Shown here: in pieces, positions 1 to 8,534 of the stretch
Layout: the number at the start of each line of letters is the position of its first letter
Numbering within the stretch: the stretch's first letter is position 1
Assembly (NCBI RefSeq): GCF_000376565.1
Contig: NZ_BARG01000042.1
Location: forward strand, 120,146 to 184,145
Direction of reading: 5' to 3'
Length of the DNA stretch: 64,000 bases
Source of the DNA: Streptomyces hokutonensis
Lineage (GTDB): Bacteria > Actinomycetota > Actinomycetes > Streptomycetales > Streptomycetaceae
Notes under the pieces: model-generated
What the model saw: only the letters and a program-made list of their open reading frames with translations
Database searches by the model: none
What the model was told of the DNA's origin: nothing
Translations under genes and position numbers: made by a program

Positions 1-492
1 TGCATCGACTGCAAGCTGTGCGTCGCCGTCTGTCCGGTCGGCGCCATCGCCAAGGACGGCGCCTTCGACGCGCCGGCCTGCACCACGCACAACTACCGCG
101 AGTTCATGAGCGGGTTCACCGACTGGGCGCAGACGGTGGCCGACAGCGAGGACGCGGCCGACTACCGCTCCCGCGTCACCGATTCCGAGAGCGCCTCCAT
201 GTGGCAGAGCCTCAGCTCGCCGCCCGGCTACAAGTCCGGCTACTGCCTTGCCGTCTGCCCCGCCGGCGAGGACGTCCTGGGCCCGTACCTGGACGACCGC
301 AAGACGTTCATGGACACCGTGCTGCGCCCCCTCCAGGACAAGAAGGAAACCCTGTACGTCCTGCCGGGCTCGCACGCGCAGGAGTACGCCCGGCGTCGCT
401 TCCCCCACAAGCCCGTCAGGGAAGTCACCGGTGGCTGGCGTCCTCCGGCGAAACGTTCCGCGTCCCCCGACCGAGAGACACGTACGTCATGA
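1..492 (+). CDS. 4Fe-4S cluster protein (C-terminal part, 5' end outside window)
   Basis: The reading frame is open from base 1 and the start lies outside the window. The first codons give CIDCKLCVAVCPVGAI, a classical CxxCxxCxxxCP 4Fe-4S ligand set, and a second partial cluster (YCLAVCPAGED) occurs about residue 80 of the visible 163 residues. This resembles iron-sulfur oxidoreductases of the epoxyqueuosine-reductase-like 4Fe-4S group, cytoplasmic and with unknown electron donor and acceptor. The C-terminal 30 residues are Arg/Pro-rich and look unstructured. The stop codon overlaps the ATG of the next gene (ATGA), so the two are translationally coupled. The exact function is not recognised. 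Confidence 0.8.
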   Translation, partial: CIDCKLCVAVCPVGAIAKDGAFDAPACTTHNYREFMSGFTDWAQTVADSEDAADYRSRVTDSESASMWQSLSSPPGYKSGYCLAVCPAGEDVLGPYLDDRKTFMDTVLRPLQDKKETLYVLPGSHAQEYARRRFPHKPVREVTGGWRPPAKRSASPDRETRTS

Positions 493-1787
493 GTGGCATT
501 CCTCCCTTCCGCGTCCTGCGCGCCAGGCCGCTGTGGATCGCGAACGGCGTCATCACGGGCGTCCTCGCGCTGCTGTTCGCCGTGTTCTACGTCGGCGCGA
601 ACATCGATCCGGCCGATCACCTGACCAAGCTGCCCGTCGGCCTGGTCAACACCGACAAGGGAGCCGCTGTCGGCGGCAAGCAGATCGGCCTCGGGGCCCG
701 GATCACCGAGTCGATCAAGAAGTCGACCGCGAGCGGGGACAGGATCGACTGGAAGGTGATGAACGAGGAGGAGATGAGGGAGGAGCTCGGCAAGGGCAAG
801 CTGTTCGGCGCGCTCGTCGTGCCCGCCGACTTCACCTCGGCCACCACCGCACTGACCGGCACCGCGCCCGCCGGGCCCACGGCCCGCCCGATGCTGACAG
901 TGCTGACCAACCAGTCCGCCGGCAGCATCGGCTCCGGCCTGGCCCGGACGGCGACGACCCGGGCGGCCCAGAACGCCTCGCTCCAGGTGGGCAAGGAGCT
1001 GACCGCCAGGATCGGGACCGCGCAGGCGAAGCTGCCCGCAGCAGCACGCGTCCTGCTGGCCGACCCGGCCGCCGTCACGGTCGAGGACGGCCACCCCCTC
1101 GACTCGCACAGCGGCCTGGGCCTGACGGCCTTCTACTACGCACTCACCCTCGTGGTCGTCGGCATGCTCTCCGCCAACGTCATCAGCGGCCAGGTCGACC
1201 ACGCCCTCGGCTACACCCACAACGACATGGGCCCGCTGCGCCTGCACCGCCCGCTGATCCGAGCCACCCGGGTGCAGACCCTCACCATCAGCAGCACCCT
1301 CATGGCCGGACTGTCCCTGCTGCTGGGCACCCTGGTCATGGTCGGCGCGGTCGGCATCATGGGCATGGACGCCGCCCACCCGCCGCTCCTCTGGCTGTAC
1401 TCGGTGTGCGCCATCGCCGTCACCGGGATCGGCGCACTCACGCTCCTCGCGGTCTTCGGCACGCCCGGCATGCTGCTGGTCACGCTGGTCTTCATCGGGA
1501 TGGCGGTGCCGACGGCCGGTGCCACCACCCCCATCGAGGCGCTGCCCGGCTTCTACCGCTTCCTCGCGGAGTTCGAGCCGCTGCGGCAGATCACCGGCGG
1601 CATCCGCTCGATCCTCTACTACGACGCCCAGGGCGACGCGGGTCTGACCCGGGGCTGGGTCATGATGGCGGCCGCACTCGTGGCGGCCGCACTGTTCGGC
1701 TTCGGCGTACTGGGGTGGTACGACCGCAAGGGACTGCACCGCATCCCGGCGGAGACGAAGCCCGACAAGACCGCCGTCCCGGCGTGA
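489..1787 (+). CDS. YhgE/Pip or SNG1-type (DUF3533-like) ABC-2-fold membrane protein
   Basis: 432 residues. One N-terminal membrane helix (about residues 15-37) is followed by a large extracytoplasmic domain (about 38-205), containing the LVNTDKG segment seen in YhgE/Pip-type proteins. Five or so helices follow in the C-terminal half. That topology is typical of the ABC-2 permease-like SNG1/DUF3533 group, proposed to act in efflux or export without an ATPase of their own. The ATG at 489 overlaps the stop of the 4Fe-4S gene, which decides the start. A TetR regulator lies 190 bp downstream on the same strand. The substrate cannot be inferred. Confidence 0.8.
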   Translation: MSGIPPFRVLRARPLWIANGVITGVLALLFAVFYVGANIDPADHLTKLPVGLVNTDKGAAVGGKQIGLGARITESIKKSTASGDRIDWKVMNEEEMREELGKGKLFGALVVPADFTSATTALTGTAPAGPTARPMLTVLTNQSAGSIGSGLARTATTRAAQNASLQVGKELTARIGTAQAKLPAAARVLLADPAAVTVEDGHPLDSHSGLGLTAFYYALTLVVVGMLSANVISGQVDHALGYTHNDMGPLRLHRPLIRATRVQTLTISSTLMAGLSLLLGTLVMVGAVGIMGMDAAHPPLLWLYSVCAIAVTGIGALTLLAVFGTPGMLLVTLVFIGMAVPTAGATTPIEALPGFYRFLAEFEPLRQITGGIRSILYYDAQGDAGLTRGWVMMAAALVAAALFGFGVLGWYDRKGLHRIPAETKPDKTAVPA

Positions 1788-1932
1788 CGGCAGGTCACCC
1801 GAGACGGGCCATCACTCGGAGTGGCCCCGGTGTGTGTCGCCGTGCCGTGGACGACAGGCGCGCACACCGTCATGGCTCGGCGACGGCCCTTCCCCCAGGC
1901 CGTCGCCGAACCTCTCCCCCGGGGACCCCTGG

Positions 1933-1946
1933 AAACCGATCGGTTT
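1933..1946. promoter_or_regulatory. 14-bp palindromic operator, copy 1
   Basis: AAACCGATCGGTTT is a perfect 14-bp palindrome, 32 bp upstream of the TetR gene at 1979, where it would overlap the promoter. The identical sequence occurs twice more at 3132-3169 beside the second TetR gene. Three exact copies within 1.25 kb, all in promoter regions of TetR genes, make a shared TetR operator very likely. Which of the two proteins binds it is not decided by sequence. Confidence 0.8.
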
Positions 1947-1978
1947 TCATTTCGTCCGCTTCGGGTTAACCTCGCGGC

Positions 1979-2548
1979 ATGACCACCGAAGTGAAACTGA
2001 GCCCCAGGGAGCGGCTGCTGGAGGCGGCGGCCACGCTCACCTACCGAGACGGTGTCGGCATCGGCGTCGAGGCGCTGTGCAAGGCGGCGGGGGTGTCGAA
2101 GCGCTCCATGTACCAGCTGTTCGAGAGCAAGGACGAACTCCTGGCCGCAAGCCTGAAGGAGCGCTCCTCCGCCTACGCGGCGAGCCTCCTGCCTGCGGCG
2201 GACGACAACCGTTCACCCCGCGAGCGGATCCTGCACGTCTTCGAGCAGGTGGAATCACAGTCCGGCACCCCCGAGTTCCACGGCTGCCGGTACCTGGCCG
2301 TACAGGTAGAACTCAAGGACCAGAGCCACCCCGCGAGCCGGGTCGCCCATCAGGTCAAGACGAACCTGACCGCCTTCTTCCGTGCCGAGGCCGAACAGGA
2401 CGGGGCAAGCGACCCGGACCTGCTGGCCCGGCAGCTCAGCCTGGTCTTCGACGGCGCCAGCGCCCGCGCGGGAATCCAGGCCGACAACCTGACCGGGCTC
2501 GTCGCCCCCACGGTGACCACCTTGCTCGACGCGGCAGGCGTACGCTGA
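1979..2548 (+). CDS. TetR/AcrR family transcriptional regulator
   Basis: 189 residues. The N-terminal TetR_N helix-turn-helix spans about residues 10-57 (RERLLEAAATL, GVEALCKAAGVSKRSMYQLF), followed by a variable ligand-binding domain. HGCRYL in the middle resembles the C-terminal domain of TetR proteins that control oxidoreductase or efflux genes. It is a cytoplasmic repressor by family. The ATG at 1979 gives the usual short N-terminus. A perfect palindrome lies 32 bp upstream, so it is probably autoregulated or regulated by the neighbouring TetR at 3098. The nearest plausible targets are the YhgE/Pip-like gene upstream and the SDR remnant at 3192. Confidence 0.93.
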   Translation: MTTEVKLSPRERLLEAAATLTYRDGVGIGVEALCKAAGVSKRSMYQLFESKDELLAASLKERSSAYAASLLPAADDNRSPRERILHVFEQVESQSGTPEFHGCRYLAVQVELKDQSHPASRVAHQVKTNLTAFFRAEAEQDGASDPDLLARQLSLVFDGASARAGIQADNLTGLVAPTVTTLLDAAGVR

Positions 2549-2573
2549 CGCATCGCCCGTCCGGAAAACTCCC

Positions 2574-3098
2574 TCACCTCCCGGTGCTCGCGGAAAGCCC
2601 GATGGCCGTAAGCGTGTTGCCGAGCATGCCGCAGGCGAAGAAGCTCGCGGTCGCGTCGGCATCGGCGCCCAGCGACAGGTGCACGGTTTCCCAGATCCCC
2701 ATCCAGCCGGCCCGGACGACCTCACCGATCAGGTCATCGCCCCGCGCCTCGGCGCCCGCCACGGCGGCATATCCCTGCATCTGCATCAGGAGCGTCTCGG
2801 GGCGCGTCGACATCAGGTGCGCGTAAGCGTCCGCCAGCGCCTGAAGCGCCTGCCCGCCACCCTCCACCCCGTCGGCCGCCCTCTCGAAAGCCAGGCGGGT
2901 GTCCTCCATGCTCCGCACCAAAGCGGCGACGAAGATCGCCTTCTTGTCCGGGAAGAGCCGGAAGAGATACGGCTGCGTGACACCCACCCGCTTGGCGATC
3001 ACCGCGGTGGAGGTGCCGTGGTAGCCCGTGCGCGCGAACTCGGCGATCGCCGCGCGAATGACACCCTCCCGCCTCTCCGGCGCACTGCTCCTGCCCAT
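2574..3098 (-). CDS. TetR/AcrR family transcriptional regulator
   Basis: 174 residues. The helix-turn-helix is at about 10-55 (VIRAAIAEFARTGYHGTSTAVIAKRVGVTQPYLFRLF), and the C-terminal domain contains LMQMQGYAA and MGIWE, typical of the TetR_C group seen in Streptomyces regulators next to SDR genes. It is transcribed away from the SDR pseudogene at 3192, and the 93-bp intergenic gap carries two copies of the 14-bp palindrome. That is the standard arrangement of a repressor controlling itself and a divergent oxidoreductase. Its 3' end faces the 3' end of the other TetR gene, 25 bp away. Confidence 0.93.
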   Translation of the reverse strand: MGRSSAPERREGVIRAAIAEFARTGYHGTSTAVIAKRVGVTQPYLFRLFPDKKAIFVAALVRSMEDTRLAFERAADGVEGGGQALQALADAYAHLMSTRPETLLMQMQGYAAVAGAEARGDDLIGEVVRAGWMGIWETVHLSLGADADATASFFACGMLGNTLTAIGLSASTGR

Positions 3099-3131
3099 GA
3101 CGTCACTCTCCCTGCTTCAACCCGCACGCTG

Positions 3132-3169
3132 AAACCGATCGGTTTACTGTAATGGAAACCGATCGGTTT
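3132..3169. promoter_or_regulatory. Two copies of the 14-bp palindromic operator
   Basis: AAACCGATCGGTTT is found at 3132-3145 and again at 3156-3169, with centres 24 bp apart. Both lie between the divergent TetR gene (start 3098) and the SDR remnant (start 3192). The spacing, just over two helical turns, allows two dimers on nearly the same face. The sites are identical to the one at 1933. Confidence 0.82.
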
Positions 3170-3191
3170 TACGTCGGTGAGGGAGTCCACG

Positions 3192-3650
3192 ATGACGACA
3201 GATCGGCCGGTGGCACCCGTGACGTGACACCTCACGCGTCACCCCGCTCGACGGCGTGACGTTCCTCGGGCTCGACGTCACCAGTGACTCCTCGGCCGCC
3301 GCCACGGTCCAGGAGGTGAGCGAGCGGTTCGGACGGATCGACGTCCTGGTCAGCAACGCCGGCGTCGGCTCGACGGGCGCGGCCGAGGAGACCTCCGTCG
3401 AGCACGCCCGGTCCGTCTTCGACACCAACGTCTTCGGGGTCATGCGCATGGTGAACGAGGTCCTGCCGCACCTGCGCGCCCAGCGACGCGGGCGCATCAT
3501 CGACATCTCGTCCGTGCCCGGGTTCCTGCCCCAGCCCTACATGGCCGCCTACGCCGCCTCCAAGCACGCGATCGAGGGCTGCACCGAGTCCCTGGACCAC
3601 GAGATCCGCGACCACGGCGTCCGGGCGCTCATTCCGCTCAGGGAACAGCA
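3192..3650 (+). pseudogene. Short-chain dehydrogenase/reductase remnant (Rossmann motif deleted)
   Basis: An ATG at 3192 with GGGAG upstream starts MTTDRPVAPVT and then hits TGA. From 3223 a different frame reads RDTSRVTPLDGVTFLGLDVTSD and continues through a clear SDR body (RIDVLVSNAG, NVFGVMRM, RGRIIDISS, YAASKHAIEG). In intact relatives a TGASSGIG-type cofactor segment separates these two parts, so roughly 70-80 bp have been deleted with a frameshift. After DHGVRA (about 3627) homology is lost and the C-terminal third is missing. NADPH binding and therefore activity must be lost. It was probably the target of the divergent TetR repressor. Confidence 0.75.
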
Positions 3651-3818
3651 GCGCTTCGAACCGGGCTTGGCCGGCGGTGTCCGCACGGGACAGCGCGGTG
3701 TCGAGGATGGCCTGCGTATCCGGTCGGGGCTGGGTCTCGACGCCGAGGGCACCAACGCCACCCTGGACGCTGATCAACGCCTACCGCACCACGAGGTGAA
3801 CCGAAGAAGTTCCCGGCT

Positions 3819-3831
3819 CGCGGCAACCCTG
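3819..3831 (+). promoter_or_regulatory. CAZyme upstream element (half site)
   Basis: CGCGGCAACCCTG lies about 100 bp upstream of the GH74 start. The core GCGGCAACC is shared with elements upstream of the CAZyme genes at 11008 and 15690 and of a secreted remnant at 17649. The rest of the 3651-3928 gap holds no recognisable gene. Confidence 0.4.
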
Positions 3832-3928
3832 TGCGGAGTCTGTGACCACCAGGAGTCGGATCCGGTCATCCCCCGTGCCTGGATTCACTCCTCTTCTGGT
3901 GAACGGCATGCAAGGAGAACACCTCCCC

Positions 3929-6583
3929 ATGAACAACCCCACGACCGGCGGACGCCGCGGGCGCCACCGCCGTCGCTGGACCGCCACCGCTCTGCTGCTC
4001 GGCGTGCCCGCCATCGTCGTGCCGTATCTCCTGTTCGCGCAGGAGGACTCGCAGGCCGCGACGATCGACGGCAATGCCTACTACCGGCTGGTTTCCGTAC
4101 GCAGTGGCAAGGTGATGGACGTCAACGCCTTCTCCACCGCCGACGGCACCCGCATCCAGCAGTGGACCGACCAGAACACCGCCAACCAGCAGTGGAAGCT
4201 GCGACCCACCGGGGACGGCTACTACGAGCTCGTGAACCGCAACAGCGGCAAGGTGCTGGGCATAGCGGGCGGTTCGACCGCCCAGGCGGCCGCCGCCGAG
4301 CAGCAGACCGACAGCTCCTCCACTTCCCAGGAGTGGCGGATCGACGAGGTGAGCGGTTCCGACGCCGTCACTTTCACCTCCCGCAGGAGCGGCCAGGTCC
4401 TGGACGTCTCCGGAGGCTCCACGGCCGAGGGCGCGCCGATCATCCAGTATCCCGGCAGGGGCAGCGCCAACCAGCAGTGGAAGCTGGAGCAAACGGCCGA
4501 GACCCAGGCGTCCGGGAGCGGCAGCACCCGGACCACGGCCGCGGCCGGACCGTATGTGTGGAAGAACGCCCAGGTGGTGGGCGGCGGTTACGTCACCGGG
4601 GTGGTGTTCAACCAGAAGGAGAAGGGTCTGCTGTACGCCCGCACCGACATGGGTGGCGCCTACCGCTGGGACACCGCGGCCGAGCAGTGGATCCCGCTGA
4701 CCGACTGGCTCGGTGAGAAGGACTGGAACCTGCTGGGCATCGACTCGCTGGCCACCGACCCCGTCGACCCGGGCCGGCTCTACCTCGCGACGGGCACCTA
4801 CACCAACGAGTGGGCGGGCAACGGCGCGATCCTGCGTTCCACCGACCGGGGCCGTACCTTCCAGCGGACCGATCTGCCGTTCAAGGTGGGCGGCAACGAA
4901 CCCGGCCGGGGGGCGGGCGAGCGGCTCGTGATCGACCCCGCGGACCACGGCACCCTGCTGCTGGGCACCCGCAAGAACGGCTTGTGGCGCAGCACCGACT
5001 ACGGCGCGACATGGAGTCAGGTCTCCTCGTTCCCCGTCAAGGACGGGGCGGGCAGCGGCGCGGGCATCTCCTTCGTGACGTACGGCCCGGCCGGCAGCAA
5101 CACGGTCTACGTCGGCGTCAACGACAAGGACACCTCCCTGTACCGCTCCACCGATGGCGGCAACAGCTGGCAGGCCGTCTCCGGGCGGCCCACCGGCCAG
5201 ATGCCGCAGCACGGTGTCGTCTCCGGTGACGGTTCGCTGTACCTGACGTACAGCGACAGCATCGGCCCCATGGACGCGACGGCGGGCTCGGTGTGGAAGT
5301 ACACCCCGGCCGGCGGCGCGTGGAAGGACATCTCTCCCTCGCAGGGCGGTTACGGGTTCTCCGGTCTGGCCGTCGACCCGCAGAAGCCGTCCACGGTGAT
5401 GGTCACCACCCTGGACCGGTGGTGGCCCGAGGACGAGATCTACCGGACCACCGACGGCGGCACGACCTGGAAGGCCCTGGCCGACAGGTCGCAGCGGGAC
5501 GCCTCCGGCGCTCCGTACGTCGGCACCCACACCGGGCACTGGATGACCGCGCTGGCCATCGACCCCTTCGACTCCGGACACGTGCTGTACGGCACCGGCA
5601 ACGGCATCTGGAGCAGCAAGGACGCCAACGTTTCCGACAGCGGTGGCACCAGCCACTGGGCCTCCGGGGCCCGCGGGCTGGAGGAGACCTCGCTGGCGGA
5701 CGCGATCGCACCTCCCGGCGGCGCCACCGTCATCACCTCCATGGGCGACCAGGGCGGCTTCCGTTACGGCGGCTCCCTGACCGAGGTACCCGCCGGACGG
5801 CTGAAGGACCCGCTGATGAGCAGCAGCACCGACATCGACTTCGCCCAGTCCGCTCCCGCGGTGATGGTCCGTGTCGGCACCGGCGGCGCGCAGGACGGCG
5901 CCTACTCCACCGACGGCGGCAGCACCTGGAACGGCTTCACCGCCGAACCGGTCCCCGGCGCGAACAGCGGCCATGTCGCCCTCGCCGCGGACGGTTCCAC
6001 CGTCGTCTGGGCCGAAGCAGGCCAGGCCCCCTACCGCTCGACCGACAAGGGAGCGATCTGGTCGAAGGTCAGCGGCCTGGGCACCGACGCCGTCGTCGTC
6101 GCCGACCGCTCCTCGGCCAGCACCTTCTACGCACTGACCAACGGCACACTCAACGCCAGCACCGACAGCGGCGCGACCTTCACCCCCCGCGCCACCAACC
6201 TCCCCTCCGGCCGGCTCACCGCCGTCCCCGGCATCAACGGCGACCTGTGGATCGCCGCCGGCGACAGGGGGCTGCTGCACTCCACCGACGGCGGCCGCAC
6301 CTTCACCACACTGAAGACGGTGCAGTCCGCCTCCGCCCTCGGCTTCGGCAAGGCCGCACCCGGCACCAACTACCAGGCCCTGTACCTGATCGGCACCGTC
6401 AACGACGTCACCGGAGTCTTCCGTTCCACCGACAAGGGCGCCACCTGGCTCCGCGTCAACGACAGCGCCCACCAGTGGGGCGCCATCGGCAGCCTCGGCA
6501 TCATCACCGGCGACCCCGACACCTTCGGCCGCGTCTACATCGGCACCAACGGACGGGGCCTCCAGTACGGCGACCCGTCCTGA
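3929..6583 (+). CDS. Secreted xyloglucanase: CBM13 (ricin-type) + GH74
   Basis: 884 residues, predicted extracellular. A signal peptide with an RRRW stretch and a hydrophobic core spans about residues 14-44. A ricin-type beta-trefoil (CBM13) follows at about 49-188, with QQW repeats at the ends of subdomains. Residues 205-884 are a two-propeller GH74 domain with many STDGG/STDKG Asp-box turns. The expected catalytic aspartates are visible at D240 (YARTDMGGAYRW) and D483 (FSGLAVDP). GH74 enzymes cleave beta-1,4-glucan backbones of xyloglucan. The start at 3929 is chosen over in-frame upstream codons because AAGGAGA lies 10 bp before it. A lectin module at the N-terminus rather than a C-terminal CBM2 is less usual. 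The gene is monocistronic, followed by a strong hairpin. Confidence 0.93.
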   Translation: MNNPTTGGRRGRHRRRWTATALLLGVPAIVVPYLLFAQEDSQAATIDGNAYYRLVSVRSGKVMDVNAFSTADGTRIQQWTDQNTANQQWKLRPTGDGYYELVNRNSGKVLGIAGGSTAQAAAAEQQTDSSSTSQEWRIDEVSGSDAVTFTSRRSGQVLDVSGGSTAEGAPIIQYPGRGSANQQWKLEQTAETQASGSGSTRTTAAAGPYVWKNAQVVGGGYVTGVVFNQKEKGLLYARTDMGGAYRWDTAAEQWIPLTDWLGEKDWNLLGIDSLATDPVDPGRLYLATGTYTNEWAGNGAILRSTDRGRTFQRTDLPFKVGGNEPGRGAGERLVIDPADHGTLLLGTRKNGLWRSTDYGATWSQVSSFPVKDGAGSGAGISFVTYGPAGSNTVYVGVNDKDTSLYRSTDGGNSWQAVSGRPTGQMPQHGVVSGDGSLYLTYSDSIGPMDATAGSVWKYTPAGGAWKDISPSQGGYGFSGLAVDPQKPSTVMVTTLDRWWPEDEIYRTTDGGTTWKALADRSQRDASGAPYVGTHTGHWMTALAIDPFDSGHVLYGTGNGIWSSKDANVSDSGGTSHWASGARGLEETSLADAIAPPGGATVITSMGDQGGFRYGGSLTEVPAGRLKDPLMSSSTDIDFAQSAPAVMVRVGTGGAQDGAYSTDGGSTWNGFTAEPVPGANSGHVALAADGSTVVWAEAGQAPYRSTDKGAIWSKVSGLGTDAVVVADRSSASTFYALTNGTLNASTDSGATFTPRATNLPSGRLTAVPGINGDLWIAAGDRGLLHSTDGGRTFTTLKTVQSASALGFGKAAPGTNYQALYLIGTVNDVTGVFRSTDKGATWLRVNDSAHQWGAIGSLGIITGDPDTFGRVYIGTNGRGLQYGDPS

Positions 6584-6596
6584 CCCGGGCGCCCGA

Positions 6597-6630
6597 GCGG
6601 GGCCGCAGCCACAACGGCCTGCGGCCCCGC
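6597..6630 (+). terminator. Intrinsic hairpin after the GH74 gene
   Basis: Perfect 12-bp arms (GCGGGGCCGCAG / CTGCGGCCCCGC) with a 10-nt loop, 14 bp after the GH74 stop. There is no U-tract, as is usual in Streptomyces. Confidence 0.8.
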
Positions 6631-6779
6631 CGTGCGGCTGGGCACTCGCGACGGCGCCCTTCAGCCGTTGATCCGACTGATTGACCTCCTGGACACAACC
6701 CCGGCGGCCGCCTTGCACAGGTTCGTTCCCGTGCTCGGGCAGCCGCGATTGATCAGGGGGAAGGGTGGTCTGCGCACGC

Positions 6780-6810
6780 CAACGGCGGCCCACATAGTGG
6801 GCCGCCGTTG
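6780..6810 (-). terminator. Hairpin at the end of the PrpF/dicarboxylate-transporter transcript
   Basis: 14-bp perfect arms (CAACGGCGGCCCAC / GTGGGCCGCCGTTG) around a 3-nt loop. It lies downstream of the minus-strand operon that starts at 9649. It could also stop plus-strand readthrough. Confidence 0.75.
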
Positions 6811-6883
6811 CGACAGGACGGAAGCAGCCACCAGAAGCGGCGCGCGGCGGACGAGCCCGAGCTGCCTGCCCGCCGGTCCCGCC

Positions 6884-7090
6884 TCACCGCTCCGTGGACC
6901 TCGCCCCCGTGGCCCTGGCGACTGCCTCGTGCACGCGGGCATCGACAGGGCCGGGGCGGCCGGAGACCACGACGAGCACCTTCTGAGTCGTGACCATGAC
7001 GGATGTACTGCCGGCGAGGACCTGGCAGACGGGCCAGGGCCCGTGCTGTCCCGCGCGCACGCTGACTGGCACGCACTTGTCGCAGCCCAC
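6884..7090 (-). CDS. Small cysteine-containing ORF, possible third operon gene or remnant
   Basis: A 68-residue reading frame starting with GTG (MGCDKCVPVSV), with strong GC3 bias and a hydrophobic stretch VTTQKVLVVVSGRP. It lies between the transporter stop at 7137 and the terminator at 6810, so it is in the same transcript. The coding pattern appears to extend upstream (DVAVLTDLAAEADAIS) without any ATG/GTG/TTG before a stop inside the transporter gene. This suggests either a GTG start at 7090 or the 3' end of a decayed gene. No family is recognised. Confidence 0.35.
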   Translation of the reverse strand: MGCDKCVPVSVRAGQHGPWPVCQVLAGSTSVMVTTQKVLVVVSGRPGPVDARVHEAVARATGARSTER

Positions 7091-7136
7091 GCTGATGGCA
7101 TCCGCCTCGGCGGCGAGATCGGTCAGGACCGCGACG

Positions 7137-8534
7137 TCAGCCTGCGGCGGGGACGGGGGCGTGGGTTGGTACTGGTGTCTCCGCCGGATCGGGCTCGGCT
7201 GTCACCGCGGAGGGTGCGGGGGCGGGGGCGTAGGGGATCTCTCCGCGCAGGACGGCCTTGGCGCGGTCCTCGTCCAGCTCGCCCTCCCAGCGGGCGACGG
7301 CCAGGGTGGCGACGCCGTTGCCGACCAGGCTGGTCAGGGCGCGGGCTTCGGACATGAACCGGTCGACGCCGAAGATCAGTGCCAGGGCGGCGGGCGGGAC
7401 GTGCGGGACGGCGCTGAGGGTGGCGGCCAGGGCGATGAAGCCGGAGCCGGTGACGCCTGCGGCGCCCTTGGAGGTGAGCAGCATGACGGCGAGCATGGCC
7501 AGCTGCTGGGTGAGGCTGAGGTGGATGCCGAGGGCCTGGGCGAGGAAGACCGAGCCCATGGTCAGGTAGATGGCGGTGCCGTCGAGGTTGAAGGAGTACC
7601 CGGCGGGCAGCGTGATGCCGACGACGGGTTTCGAGGCGCCGGCGTGCTGGAGCTTGGCCATCATGCGCGGCAGGACGGGCTCGGTGGAGGAGGTGCCCAG
7701 GACGATCAGCAGTTCTTCCTTGATGTAGCGCAGGAAGGGCAGCAGCCGCAGTCCGTTCAGGCGCATCACGGTCCCGAGGACGACCAGGACGAAGAAGAGG
7801 GCGGTCAGCCAGAACGAGCCGACGAGCAGCGCCAGATGGCGCAGGGTGCCCAGGCCGTAGTGGCCGATGGTGAAGGCCATCGAGCCGAACGCGCCGATGG
7901 GGGCCAGTCGCATGATCCAGCGGATGAGCGTGAACAGGACCGTGGAGAACTTCTCGACGCCCCGGGCTATGCCCAGGCCGGCCTCTCCGCTGGCGTGCAG
8001 GCCGAAGCCGAACAGCACCGACACCAGCAGCACGGGCAGGATCTCGTTGCCGGTCAGGGCGCTGACCAGGGTGGCCGGGACGACGGCGAGAAGGAAGGCG
8101 GCGAAGCCCTCGTGGGCCGTGGTCGCCTCCGGCGGCAGGCCCTTGGTGGACAGGGTCGAGAGGTCGATGTGCAGACCGCTGCCCGGTTTGACGACGTTGA
8201 CGACGACCAGGCCGATCACCATGGCCACGGTGGTCAGCACCTCGAAGTAGACCAGAGCCTTCAGGCTCACGCGGCCGACCGCGCGGGCGTTGCCCATGGA
8301 GGCGATGCCGTGGACGACCGTGCAGAAGATGATCGGTGCGATGAACATCTTCACCAGCGCGATGAAGCCGTCGCCGAGCGGTTTGAGGTCAGCACCGGCG
8401 GACGGCCACAACCCGCCCACGGCGGCGCCGAGGAGGACGGCGATCAGGCACTGGACGTAGAGGTGGGACAGCATCCGGCGGATGCGGCCCGGTGGTGCGG
8501 TGACGGTACCCGGGGCGGCGTCGTTGCGGCTCAT
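7137..8534 (-). CDS. DctA-like C4-dicarboxylate:cation symporter (DAACS family)
   Basis: 465 residues with 8 or more hydrophobic segments. Hallmarks of the sodium/proton:dicarboxylate (glutamate transporter fold) family are visible: MFIAPIIFCTVVHGIA near residue 65, LGTSSTEPVLPRMM (the serine-rich HP1 hairpin), AGYSFNLDGTAIYL (TM7) and LTSKGAAGVTGSGFI (HP2). By family it imports succinate/fumarate/malate or related carboxylates. The ATG at 8534 overlaps the PrpF-like stop (ATGA), so the two proteins are made together. The likely role is uptake of a carboxylate that the isomerase-like partner processes. The C-terminal 40 residues are Pro/Ala-rich. Confidence 0.93.
   Translation of the reverse strand: MSRNDAAPGTVTAPPGRIRRMLSHLYVQCLIAVLLGAAVGGLWPSAGADLKPLGDGFIALVKMFIAPIIFCTVVHGIASMGNARAVGRVSLKALVYFEVLTTVAMVIGLVVVNVVKPGSGLHIDLSTLSTKGLPPEATTAHEGFAAFLLAVVPATLVSALTGNEILPVLLVSVLFGFGLHASGEAGLGIARGVEKFSTVLFTLIRWIMRLAPIGAFGSMAFTIGHYGLGTLRHLALLVGSFWLTALFFVLVVLGTVMRLNGLRLLPFLRYIKEELLIVLGTSSTEPVLPRMMAKLQHAGASKPVVGITLPAGYSFNLDGTAIYLTMGSVFLAQALGIHLSLTQQLAMLAVMLLTSKGAAGVTGSGFIALAATLSAVPHVPPAALALIFGVDRFMSEARALTSLVGNGVATLAVARWEGELDEDRAKAVLRGEIPYAPAPAPSAVTAEPDPAETPVPTHAPVPAAG

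Noticed and set aside
3866..6793. Very long minus-strand open frame (975 codons) antisense to the GH74 gene
   Set aside because: High-GC shadow frame: Gly/Ala/Val/Asp-rich without domains, starts or ribosome-binding site, fully opposite a clear GH74 gene.
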